Under the pieces are notes generated by a model. The model was not told where the DNA came from. It was given only the letters and a program-made list of their open reading frames with translations, and ran no database searches. Of a DNA stretch of 64,000 bases, positions 13,078 through 24,128 are shown piece after piece; within the stretch, counting starts at the first letter, position 1, and each line of letters begins with the position of its first letter. The DNA comes from Tetradesmus obliquus (Eukaryota; Chlorophyta; Chlorophyceae; Sphaeropleales; Scenedesmaceae): the NCBI GenBank assembly GCA_030272155.1, contig CP126192.1, positions 4,498,501-4,562,500 on the forward strand, written 5' to 3'. A program made the translations under genes and the position numbers.

Positions 13078-13769
13078 CAATGGATCTTTTTATGGAGCAA
13101 GTGCACAGTTATTTAGGTCCGCCCTTGTAACGTTCTTGCTTCAAAAAAAAAAAAAAAAAAAAAAAAAAACACAAGACGCCTATTAGTAGGTGACGGATTG
13201 TCGACACAGACAATCCCCACCTGACTATTCATGGACTCTCCACTTCATGCAAAGCACATCCTCACGATGCACACATAGCAAATTCAACAAATGGGCGTCT
13301 TGTGCAGGTGTCGTAATGCTGCCTGTAAAGTGCAGCTTGTAGAGGTGTACAAGTCACCATTTTTTATTTTTTATTTTTTTTTTTTTTTTTTTTTTTTTTT
13401 GAAGCAAGAACGTTACAACGGCTGACCTAAATAACTGTGCACTTGCTCCATAAAAAGATCCATTGAGAGAGTGAGGCAACCTGTTCCGCACTCACTCCAC
13501 AGGTCTCTTGTACCCAGAGACGCTGTCACACGATTTTTTTTTTTTTTTTTTTGAAGCAAGAACGTTACAAGGGCTGACCTAAATAACTGTGCACTTGCTC
13601 CATAAAAAGATCCATTGATCTGTCACACGATCATGCAGACAGCCCCTTGCGGAGCAGCCCCGAAAGGCATCCAGGACCTGACCGAGTGCCCAGACTCCAC
13701 TAAAATCACAGTCGCGCAATGACGTCCTGTGATGTGTGACAGACCGTGACTGGCCCTTGAATCAAAATC
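13078..13769. repeat. LINE 3'-end mosaic cassette 6
   Basis: Same piece order as the other cassettes. It has CCTATTAGTAGG where most copies have the perfect palindrome CCTATTAATAGG, and a long interrupted T-run near 13363-13400. Confidence 0.85.
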
Positions 13770-14637
13770 TTTTGTATGTCGGTCCTAGGCAGGTGGGGGC
13801 CTCACATGCTTGGTCATGGATTGTCCGGGATAAATGCGTCCAGTAGGATTTTTAGCCGGCCAGTGAGTTTCCAGTGGCGGTTCACAGACACCCCTGCCAG
13901 CCCGCCTCCTTCGTCTAGGACATTCGTACGGCTTCAAATTTGATAAATAATCATTCTACAAACAGGTGTAACAACGAATAAACTCTCACGATGCACACAT
14001 AGCACAACTCAAAAAAAAAAAAAAAAAAAAAAAACTCCAAAATGGCCACTACGCGGGCCGGGCCGAAATTTCAACCGTGGCGGCACATCGAAGGCCGCTG
14101 CGATTACTTTTGTATGTCGGTCCTAGGCAGGTGGGGGCCTCACATGCTTGGTCATGGATTGTCCGGGATAAATGCGTCCAGTAGGATTTGTAGCCGGCCA
14201 GTGAGTTTCCAGTGGCGGTTCACAGACACCCCTGCCAGCCCGCCTCCTTCGTCTAGGAAAAACGTACGGCTTCAAATTTGATTAATAAACATTTTACAAA
14301 CAGGTGTAACAACGAATAAACTCTCACGAGGCACACATAGCACAACTCCAAAATGGCCACTACGCGGGCCGGGCCGAAATTTCAACCGTGGCGGCACGTC
14401 GAAGGCCGCTGCAATTACTTTTGTATGTCGGTCCTAGGCTGGTGGGGGCCTAACATGCTTGGTCATGGATTGTCCGGGATAAATGCGTCCAGTAGGATTT
14501 GTAGCCGGCCAGTGAGTTTCCAGTGGCGGTTCACAGACACCCCTGCCAGCCCGCCTCCTTCGTCTAGGACATTCGTACGGCTTCAAATTTGATAAATAAA
14601 CATTCTACAAACAGGTGTAACAACGAATAAACTCTCA
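13770..14637 (+). repeat. 311-bp satellite block
   Basis: A truncated monomer, a bare A-run junction (about 14011-14034) and two full monomers closely matching those at 44-646. The left end of the window and this block are therefore copies of one arrangement. Confidence 0.87.
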
Positions 14638-15430
14638 CAATGGATCTTTTTATGGAGCAAGTGCACAGTTATTTAGGTCCGCCCTTGTCACGTTCTTGCT
14701 TCAAACTCTCACGATTTTATTTATTTATTTATTTTTAAGCAAGAACGTTACAAGGGCTGACCTAAATAACTGTGCACTTGCTCCATAAAAAGATCCATTG
14801 AGAGAGTGAGGCAACCTGTTCCGCACTCACTCCACAGGTCTCTTGTACCCAGAGACGCTGTCACACGATCATGCAGACAGCCCCTTGCGGAGCAGCCCCG
14901 AAAGGCATCCAGGACCTGACCGAGTGCCCAGACTCCACTAAAATCACAGTCAGTATTGCTTCAAAAAAAAAAAAACACAGTCGCGCAATGACGTCCTGTG
15001 ATGTGTGACAGACCGTGACTGGCCCTTGAATCAAAATCCGTCCATGGCGCAACTGTCAGCTATCACTGCATGGCGACTTGCACACCTCTAAAAGCTGCAC
15101 TTTTAGAGGTGTGCAAGTCGCCATGCAGTGATAGCTGACAGTTGCGCCATGGACGGATTTTGATTCAAGGGCCAGTCACGGTCTGTCACACATCACAGGA
15201 CGTCATTGCGCGACTGTGATTTTTTTTTTTTTTTGAAGCAAGAACGACTGTGATTTTAGTGGAGTCTGGGCACTCGGTCAGGTCCTGGATGCCTTTCGGG
15301 GCTGCTCCGCAAGGGGCTGTCTGCATGATCGTGTGACAGCGTCTCTTTTTTTTTTTGTTTTTTTTTTGTGACAGCGTCTCTTGGTACAAGAGACCTGTGG
15401 AGTGAGTGCGGAACAGGTTGCCTCACTCTC
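14638..15430. repeat. Palindromic LINE 3'UTR cassette
   Basis: A long inverted repeat of LINE 3'-terminal sequence. The left arm, antisense, is about 14737-15093 and the right arm, sense, is about 15101-15495. They are separated by the 7-nt loop GCTGCAC. Both arms contain matching interruptions by A/T-runs (about 14964 and 15221). The right arm has an extra T-run insertion near 15347-15368 flanked by a repeat of GTGACAGCGTCTC. The arms belong to a 3'UTR subfamily about 10% different from the full LINE. A transcript across this would fold into a long hairpin. Confidence 0.88.
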
Positions 15431-16199
15431 TCAATGGATCTTTTTATGGAGCAAGTGCACAGTTATTTAGGTCAGCCCTTGTAACGTTCTTGCTTCAAAA
15501 AAAAAAAAAAAAAAAAAATATGGAGCAAGTGCACAGTTATTTAGGTCAGCCGTTGTAACGTTCTTGCTTCAAAAAAAAAAAAAAAAAAAAGGTGCACTTT
15601 ACAGGCAGCATTACGACACCTACACAAGACGCCTATTAATAGGTGACGGATTGTCGACACAGACAATCCCCACCTGACTATTCATGGACTCTCCACTTCA
15701 TGCAAAGCACATCCTCACGATGCACACATAGCAAATTTAACAAATGGGCGTCTTGTGTAGGTGTCGTAATGCTGCCTGTAAAGTGCAGCTTGTAGAGGTG
15801 TACAAGTCACCATTTTCTATTTTTTTTTTTGAAGCAAGAACGTTACAAGGGCTGACCTAAATAACTGTGCACTTGCTCCATAAAAAGATCCATTGAGAGA
15901 GTGAGGCAACCTGTTCCGCACTCACTCCACAGGTCTCTTGTACCCAGAGACGCTGTCACACGATTTTTTTTTTTTTTTTTTTGAAGCAAGAACGTTACAA
16001 GGGCTGACCTAAATAACTGTGCACTTGCTCCATAAAAAGATCCATTGATCTGTCACACGATCATGCAGACAGCCCCTTGCGGAGCAGCCCCGAAAGGCAT
16101 CCAGGACCTGACCGAGTGCCCAGACTCCACTAAAATCACAGTCGCGCAATGACGTCCTGTGATGTGTGACAGACCGTGACTGGCCCTTGAATCAAAATC
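15431..16199. repeat. LINE 3'-end mosaic cassette 8
   Basis: Continues from the palindrome: two sense LINE 3' ends with A-runs, an antisense 3'UTR piece, a satellite scrap, a sense 3'UTR piece and two T-led antisense 3' ends. It closely parallels cassette 1. Confidence 0.85.
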
Positions 16200-16949
16200 T
16201 TTTGTATGTCGGTCCTAGGCAGGTGGGGGCCTCACATGCTTGGTCATGGATTGTCCGGGATAAATGCGTCCAGTAGGATTTTTAGCCGGCCAGTGAGTTT
16301 CCAGTGGCGGTTCACAGACACCCCTGCCAGCCCGCCTCCTTCGTCTAGGACATTCGTACGGCTTCAAATTTGATAAATAATCATTCTACAAACAGGTGTA
16401 ACAACAAATAAACTCTCACGATGCACACATAGCACAACTCAAAAAAAAAAAAAAACTCCAAAATGGCCACTACGCGGGCCGGGCCGAAATTTCAACCGTG
16501 GCGGCACATCGAAGGCCGCTGCGATTACTTTTGTATGTCGGTCCTAGGCAGGTGGGGGCCTCACATGCTTGGTCATGGATTGTCCGGGATAAATGCGTCC
16601 AGTAGGATTTGTAGCCGGCCAGTGAGTTTCCAGTGGCGGTTCACAGACACCCCTGCCAGCCCGCCTCCTTCGTCTAGGAAAAATGTACGGCTTCAAATTT
16701 GATTAATAAACATTTTACAAACAGGTGTAACAACGAATAAACTCTCACGAGGCACACATAGCACAACTCCAAAATGGCCACTACGCGGGCCGGGCCGAAA
16801 TTTCAACCGTGGCGGCACGTCGAAGGCCGCTGCGATTACTTTTGTATGTCGGTCCTAGGCTGGTGGGGGCCTAACATGCTTGGTCATGGATTGTCCGGGA
16901 TAAATGCGTCCAGTAGGATTTGTAGCCGGCCAGTGAGTTTCCAGTGGCG
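16200..16949 (+). repeat. 311-bp satellite block left of the LINE
   Basis: A truncated monomer, a full monomer, and most of a third whose sequence breaks at GTTCACAGA, where the full-length LINE inserted. The rest of that monomer resumes at 25706. Confidence 0.9.
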
Positions 16950-16958
16950 GTTCACAGA
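16950..16958. repeat. LINE target-site duplication, 3' side
   Basis: GTTCACAGA directly abuts the T-run that is the LINE poly(A) tail read from the plus strand. The same nine bases occur at 25697-25705. Confidence 0.95.
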
Positions 16959-16982
16959 TTTTTTTTTTTTTTTTTTTTTTTT

Positions 16983-17769
16983 GAAGCAAGAACGTTACAA
17001 GGGCGGACCTAAATAACTGTGCACTTGCTCCATAAAAAGATCCATTGAGAGAGTGAGGCAACCTGTTCCGCACTCACTCCACAGGTCTCTTGTACCAAGA
17101 GACGCTGTCACACGATCATGCAGACAGCCCCTTGCGGAGCAGCCCCGAAAGGCATCCAGGACCTGACCGAGTGCCCAGACTCCACTAAAATCACAGCCGC
17201 GCAATGACGTCCTGTGATGTGTGACATACCGTGACTGGCCCTTGAAACAAAATCTGTCCATGGCGTAACTGTCAGCTATCACTGCATGGTGACTTGTACA
17301 CCTCTACAAGCTGCACTTTACAGGCAGCATTACGACACCTACACAAGACGCCTATTAATAGGTGACGGATTGTCGACACAGACAATCCCCACCTGACTAT
17401 TCATTGACTCTCCACTTCATGCAAAGCACATCCTGCTACTGACCGAACATACACCTATGAGATACGTGGCATTCTGTAGGAAATGACACCACCTCAGGCA
17501 CACAAAGCCACACACACACAAACTAATCCACACATGCTGCACACATCCTCGTACACTGCTACCCACACGCACGCATACATAACGTACTCTGCTACCCACT
17601 CACATGCATACATAACGTATCCCGGCCATCAGCTTAGCCTTTGCCATACTATTTTGCAACACATCACAACGAGGAACGACGGCCACTACTCCAACGAATG
17701 CATTGTACCCCCCGCCCGAACCGTCAAAACACACCACCACGCCTCGTAGACCCGTGCCCAATCCATCCC
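16983..17769 (-). other. LINE 3'UTR
   Basis: 787 nt between the ORF2 stop and the A-tail. It contains an AC-rich run near 17503-17522. It also has an RNA stem (GGATTGTC / GACAATCC around a 6-nt loop, about 17367-17388) next to the palindrome CCTATTAATAGG. The last ~460 nt are the source of almost all LINE fragments in the window. I see no gene of its own: the long plus-strand reading frames here are antisense shadows. Confidence 0.9.
16995..16999 (-). promoter_or_regulatory. TGTAA polyadenylation signal of the LINE
   Basis: TGTAA on the minus strand lies 12 nt before the first A of the tail. Chlorophyte algae use TGTAA rather than AATAAA, so this supports the host lineage. It is kept in essentially every LINE tail fragment in the window. 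Confidence 0.75.
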
Positions 17770-19186
17770 TCACATGCCAGCCGCGCTGGCCCGAACCTTG
17801 ATGCGCCCATTTGCGCCCATCCTATACAGTGCTCCCCACTTCTGCTCAAAGTCAACAAGTTTGATCTCAGGCGACCTTCCCTGCAGCCATGCAAACGGTA
17901 TCCCACAACCTATCCTAACATCTACTTCCACCCTATCCCACTCCCTCTGAATTTGCTGCCGCAGCGCTGCCAGAAACCTACACGCCACAGCCTTAGCAGC
18001 GTATGATGAGCTGCCCGGCTCGCCAGTTGTACCCCGTTGACTGCCCATGCTGCTGCTGCTGCTGTCCTCTGCATCGCTGATGCCGTGGCTCTGAGATTGA
18101 GAATTGCTGCCTGCATTGCGGCTGCCGCTGCCATCGCTGCCATCTGTACTGGCCACAATCACGCCAGCCCTGATGCTGCTGCAGCGCACCACCCAAATGG
18201 ACTCCAGCAGCAGCAGACGCAGCTGCGTCCACATCTGCTGCTGCCCTGCTGGCGGGGCCCACACACTGAAGTCATCCAGCAGCAGCAGACGGCTGTTATT
18301 AACAGGGACCACTGCTCCGGGCTGCACACGCTGCCACACCTGTTGCGCGTACCACTGCCACGCTGCTGCAGCTACAGGGCACTCCACTAACAAGTGGGTG
18401 AGGGTCTCCAGTTGCTGCGGCTGCTGGCACTGCTGTGCTGGGCAGGTAAAGTGAGCCGGCGCGTGTCTGCTGGATGCCAGCATGCGCCGTGCGCCTACCT
18501 TCACTCCTGCATGCAGAAGCCGCCAGCCAAACACTCGCAGCCGCCTCGGCAGCTGGGTGTCTTTTAGCCGCTGATAACTCGCCACCCAGCGGTGCTGCCT
18601 GGCATTGGCAGCACCCATGGAGTGAGTGATCGGGTCCAGTAGATCATTGTGTGCTGGGCAGCTGATGCGCTGCTGTTGCTGCTCCTGTTGCTGCCGTTGA
18701 GCCGTGACTACTGCTGCTGCTGTTGCCGCGCGCTGTCTTGGCAGCTCCCGCTCCCTGGACGGATCCATCCAGGACGCATGGTAAGCCGCCATCATAGCTG
18801 CGTCGCTAAACCGCTGGCTGCCACTGCTGCTGCTGCTACGATTGCCAGGCGCCTCGCTATTTTGCTGCATTTGCTGGAAGGACCGTTTCTGAGCTGCCTC
18901 CATCTCCTGCAAGCCGTCCTGTGGCGCCTCAGCACCCAGGCGGTTGCGCCACAGGCGCGGGCGCATGCCGACACCTGATACCCATCCCTCTTTGCACTGC
19001 CGACTGCATTGCTCCTGCAGCAGCCTGCATGTTGCCACCTTTGGCGTGAACTGCAGCAAGCTGACAGCAAACCCCATCCCCCATACACTAGGATCTACGC
19101 GAATGTCTGCCCAAGCCCCCACCAGGTACCATGACGGCGTGCTTCGCGATTGCTGCTGCTGCTGCTGTTGCTGGTGCTGTCCTTGG

Positions 19187-19234
<48 letters not shown>

Positions 19235-20049
19235 CCCTGGTGGTGCTGCTGCTGCTGCTGCTGCTGCTGCCGTTCCTGTTGTTGCTGCTGTCGCGGCTGT
19301 TGCTGTTGCCATGCAGCTGGCTGCTGCAGCTGCTGCTGCTGACGTTCCTGTTGTTGCTGCTGTCGTGGCTGCCGCTGTTGCCGTGCTGCTGGCTGCTGCC
19401 GCTGTTGCTGCTGCTGCTGCCGCTGCTGCCGCTGCTGTTGTTGCCGCTGAAATGCAGGGTGCGGCACTGCTGTTACATCTACCACACAACATGGCGCCCA
19501 TTGGAGGGCTGCTGTGTCCATTAGGACAGCTGTTGTGGCCTTCAAGCTGCCATCCTGCTGCACCTTGTAGCACTTGGTGGTGCCATCGTGCTGCAACTGT
19601 TGTGCCCACTGTTGCTGCGTGTCGGTCTGCCATGCACCTGTGCTGCCCTCCCGCAGAGTGTGCAGCCATGCCGGCGGCAGCACAATGCCATCTTGCTGCG
19701 GCTGTCCAGTTAGCTGCTGCTGCACCTGCCCCAGTGTGGTGCCTGCGCCGTGGCGCAGCTGAGCAGGGAGGGCACCGGCTGCTGCCAACATCTGCCCATC
19801 TGAGCTGCTGCCCACGCTGTGGTTCCCCACTAGCAGCTCAAGCTGGATCTGCTGGCTGGTCATGGCGCTGTGCTCGACGTGCCTGTGAATGCCCACGCTT
19901 TGCAGCGCCTCTATGTATGCTGATAGGCGCAGCGGCAGCCTGCCGCCCCTGGCGGCAGCCTGCAGCGGCGCCTTTGATCGCTGCACCAACGCTGCCTCCC
20001 CTAGTCCTGGCAGTGCGTGGCGCAGGTTGGCCCGCATGAGGCCTTCCAT
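17770..20049 (-). CDS. LINE ORF2, C-terminal segment in a shifted frame
   Basis: An open frame of 759 codons from the first in-frame ATG. It carries on where the endonuclease/RT frame stops and overlaps it by about 49 bp in another frame. By position it is the C-terminal half of ORF2, not a separate gene. Residues about 1-200 are undefined linker and 200-300 are almost pure Gln. Residues about 495-570 form a Cys/His finger like the zf-RVT domain after RT in plant L1 elements, with C535, C541, H552 and C557 and FGWRLLHAGV before them. The tail has an unassigned basic region and the stop at 17770-17772. Whether the frame change is a base indel or programmed ribosomal frameshifting cannot be decided here, because the truncated copy at 8420 does not reach the junction. 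The large Gln tracts make it much longer than a usual L1 C-terminus. Confidence 0.8.
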
Positions 20050-22369
20050 GGGGCTCGCCGCGGCGACAGCAATGCTGCTGCTGTACGTGCCTGCATTGCT
20101 GTGGCGTGCGCCCTGACATCAACCTGCCTCATTCCGCCCATGCTGAAAGGCAGGCTGGCCACTGCTGCCGGAGGGCTTTCATTCCACTGCCGGATGTTGG
20201 CTTCTCGAGCGCAGCCCTGCTCTGTCACAAACCCTAAGAGGCGGCGGTGCATCCTGGCCATGATATCTACTGGGACTGGCACGAACTGCGCATGATAGGT
20301 GATGCAAGATGCCATCATCTGCTGCGCAACTGCGCAGCGCCCCAAATAGCTGAGATTCTGCCGTGCCCACTGCCGCGCCCGGTATGTGATGGTTTGCAGG
20401 CGCTGCGTGTACAGCGCTGCTGCATGCGGCTCTGCGCCTGCTGCTGACAGCAGCAGACCCAGGTGCCTGATCGGGTGTAGTGCTGTATCATGGAACGGTA
20501 TCTGCGTGGCTGGATCTACCCCTACAAACGGCTGCTGCGTGCCCACTTCCATGCCCTGGCACTTGCTGACTCCCAGCTTGGCGCCACTCGCTGCACAAAA
20601 CGGTTGTACTGCTTTCCTCACCAGCACAGCAACGCCTTGCCTGCTGGCGGCGTGCAGGGTGGTGTCGTCTGCATGCTGCATGCTGCAGGGTGCTGCTGAG
20701 CCATCGGGCATGCTGATGCTGTCCACTTCCCCTGCTGCTTGCAGCGCTCTGCATTTGGCCGCCAGCGGCTGCGCTGCTAGCACATACAGCAGCGGGCTGA
20801 GTGGGCTGCCCTGCGCGCAGCCAGAGGGGACGTCAAACACCCTGCTGAGGTGGCCGCCGTTGAACACGATGCGGCCCTGTGTGCCTGCCAGCAGCAGCTG
20901 TACCCACCTACGCATGCCTGGCGGGAACTGCATTGCTGCCATGCACTTCATCAGCCATTCCCTGTCTAGCCTGTCATAGGCCTTCTCAAAATCCAGAAAC
21001 AAAATGCAGCCGGGCTGCTGTTGCGTCCTGAGGAAGTCAACTTCCTCCAGGTGCAGCAGCACATTGTCTGCAATGTCCCTGCCTGGAACAAACGCTGTCT
21101 GAGTGCTGTCCACGACGCTGTCCAGCACTGGCGCCGCCCGCAGCACCACCACCTTCGCCAGAATTTTCACATCACAGTTCATCAGCGTGATGGGGCGGTA
21201 GCTGGCAGCCTGGTCCCTTGGCTTACCGCCACCCTTGAACAGTAAGGTGATGAGCCCAAGGCGCTGCTGCGGAGACAGCAGCGCCCCCTCCAGACCAAAC
21301 CGGAAGTTGCATGCTGCCACAAAAGCTGGTCCTAGCTGCTCCCAGAATGCGCTATAGAACTCATACGTGAGCCCATCGCTGCCTGGCACCTTCCCTCTAG
21401 GCATGCTGTTGAGTGCCGCTGTCGCCTCCTCCAAGGTGATGGTGCCGTCGCCTGCGGGGCCCAGGCATTGCTGTTGCTGCTCCGAAGAAAGCTGCTTATC
21501 CACACACGCAAGCAGCTCCTGCTGCTGCTGTGGGTCGGTGGGGCGTCGCGAGAACAGCCCGTCTTCTGCAGGGTCATAAAAGTCTGCAAGCAGGCTGCCT
21601 GCTGCTGCCGCGCCCTCGCTGCTGCCAGTGGACACTGTGGTGCCATATGCTGCAGCCACAGCGCTGATATACTGCGGCTCCGGCACGGCCTGCCCTAGCC
21701 TCGCTCCCCAAAAGCTAGACGGGCCATCAGCGTACAGCTCGTACATCGCATCAGTCTTCTCCTGCTGCTGCTGGCGTTGCTGCACTTCATAATCCAGCAA
21801 CTGCTGTTCTGCATGCTGAAGGTTGGTTTGCGTCTGCCCATTGCTGTGCTGGCGCTGCTGCCAGCCGGCTGTTGCCACCGCCCTGCGCAGCCGCCTAAGT
21901 TCTGCCTGCTGCTGCAGCCTCTGTCGCTGCATTATGACTGCAGTGGCAGTCACAGCATGCTGCTTAAGGTGCTCAAACTCAGCTGCTGGGTTGTTGCGCG
22001 GCCGCTGCTGCTGCTGCTGCTCCACCGCTGCTGACAGGCTCTCCTGCATAGCTGAGACAAAAGCTGCGCCACCCAGAGCAGAGGTGGGGAAGCACCACCT
22101 GCGCTGTCCAAGGAGCGGCATGCCAGGCGGCCGCAGCTTGACAACCACAGGGCGGTGATCTGAAGGCTGCCTCATGTGCTGTGTGGCCTTCTGCAGCCAG
22201 CCCTCCTCAACCAGGTCTGCTGACAAGAAGACATAGTCAATCCTGCCGGCTGACGTGGCTTGATTTGCTGCTGCTGGCTGGCCCTGATCTCGCCTGCTGC
22301 CTGCTGCTGCTGCAGCCGCTACTGCAGCCGCCGCGGCTGCAGCATGAGCTGTGGCTGTAGCGTCTGTTA

Positions 22370-22418
<49 letters not shown>

Positions 22419-23138
22419 GGCTGCCGCGTTGCTGCTGCCAGCTGCGCTGCCATGGTAGCTGTAATGCGTAGGCTGCCTGGCGTGCGGGTTGCAGTGTCGC
22501 CACGCATCCACCAGGCCCGAGCGCACAGTGACGCGCTGCAGCTGCGCTGCCCCCACCATGCGGCGCGAGTGTCGCGCCCGCGTGCCAGCCACTGGCTGCA
22601 CGTCGATTTCCTGCAAGGCACAGTTGAAGTCCCCGCCCACAATCAGGCTGGACCCCTGCGCGCCTGCCTCCAGTGCCTCCTGATAAGGCCCCTGAAACCA
22701 GGCTGGGCGCCCCGTGGGTTCGTGCGGCGCATACACCGCCACCGCTGCCACCTGCTGGCCCCACGGCGTTGTCCAGGCTACCCTGAGTAACCTGCCCTGC
22801 CCGTCTGTAAACTCAATCACAGGTTCTGTGTCCTGTTGAACTATTTTCTGACTTAGCAGTACTGCCACCCCAACTGCAGCTTGTACGCCAACTTCCAAGG
22901 GCTTGCTATTTGCATAGCAGTACCCTTGCCACGGCCTGCCGTGCCCTGCTCCCTGCTGCGCCCACTGCTGCATCTGCTGGTCGGACCTGCTGTGGGTTTC
23001 TGAAAGCAACACAACATCAGACGCCTGCTTCTGCAGCCAAGCAAAGAAATCCCTTCGCTTGCCTGCAGCAGCCAAGCCGTTGACATTGACAGCTGCCACG
23101 CAGAGGGGCCGCAGTCCGTGCGCTCCTGTTGGCGGCAT
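20001..23138 (-). CDS. LINE ORF2: endonuclease and reverse transcriptase
   Basis: 1045 codons. The ATG at 23138-23136 overlaps the ORF1 stop as TAATG. The APE-type endonuclease keeps its signature residues: N20 (NVNG), E47 (SETH), D170 and N172 (GGDFN), then RIDYVF near 300 and SDHRPV near 328. A poly-Ala loop interrupts it at about 238-280. The reverse transcriptase spans about 590-860: KVPGSDGLTYEFY, YRPITLMNCDVKILAK, motif A LDFEKAYDRLD near 716, motif B GCAQGSPLSPLL near 775 and motif C HADDTTL near 824. All three catalytic Asp are present. The protein would nick target DNA and copy the LINE RNA from the nicked 3' end. The frame ends in a short unrelated tail, and the true continuation lies in the next frame (17770-20049). 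Confidence 0.93.
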
Positions 23139-23910
23139 TAAGAGCCGCGCCCGCCGCGAAGGCGGGACTTCTGTGCTGGAGTGGCAGGCTGCGTAGCTGG
23201 CTGTGTCGCTGTTACTATTGTGTTGTGGTGCTGCTGCTGCGGCAGTGACGCTAGTACTGCAAAGTTGTTGACGTTGTGGCCAAAGACAGGGTTTGGCTCC
23301 TTGCGCTGCCGGCTGGGGTAGCGCCCTACGGGTGGTGACGATGCTGCACCTGCTGCTGCTGGTGTTGCTGTCCTGGTCGACTTCGCCGCTGCTGCTGCTG
23401 CTGCAGCTGCTGCTGCAGCTGCTGTTGCAGCAGACTGCCGCGCCGTCCTACCCTTAGCCCCCTGGCCCCTGCCCTGAGCTGTGTTGCTGTCTGCTGCTGC
23501 CGTTGCTCCAGCCGCAACTGTGCTCATCCCTCCCCTACCATACTCAGCATCCTCGTATGAGGCTGCTGCAACAGCAGGGAAGTGCTGCTGCAGCCACTGC
23601 TGCACAAACAGCGCCTCTTCTGCTTTAGACACTAAGGCTGCACCATGCTGCATGTAGAACGCACTCAGCATATCTCCCTTCACCTGCTCAGTGAACTGGC
23701 CACTGTCCAGTTTGCCCTGCAGGGTATCGCTGAGGGACTCCTCCATCTCCGTGTGGCATTGGCCTGGCCGGGCTATCTCTGCTGCTGCTGCTGCTGCTGC
23801 GGCGGCTGCTCCTGCTGGCGTGGCTGTGGCGGCAGCTGCATCCGGCTGCTGGGCAAACGGGTCCAGAGGGAATGCTGCATCCATGCAGGCAGCAGCAGTC
23901 TGCGCTGTGG

Positions 23911-23963
<53 letters not shown>

Positions 23964-24093
23964 ATTTGCAGCAGGTGTTGTTGCTGCTGCGGCAACGGCA
24001 GCTGTCGAGGTATGGCTGCTCCTGACTGCACATGCGCGTCCTCCATCTCTGCATCATCAACAGTCTGCTGCTGCTGTTGCAGCTGCTGGGGCG

Positions 24094-24128
<35 letters not shown>

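Noticed and set aside
1-16949. CRISPR array, because of many evenly spaced repeats
   Set aside because: The repeat unit is a 311-bp satellite with no short direct repeat plus unique spacer pattern and no cas genes. The organism looks eukaryotic.
17483-18006. Plus-strand frames of 88 and 121 codons (and their mirror at 8461-8984)
   Set aside because: They run antisense to the LINE 3'UTR and the end of ORF2 and have repetitive, threonine- and histidine-rich sequence from an AC run.
19131-20039. Long plus-strand frames rich in Ala, Leu or Cys across the LINE
   Set aside because: They are antisense readings of the CAG-coded tracts in ORF2, without domains of their own. The same applies to the poly-Cys frames at 23691-24545.
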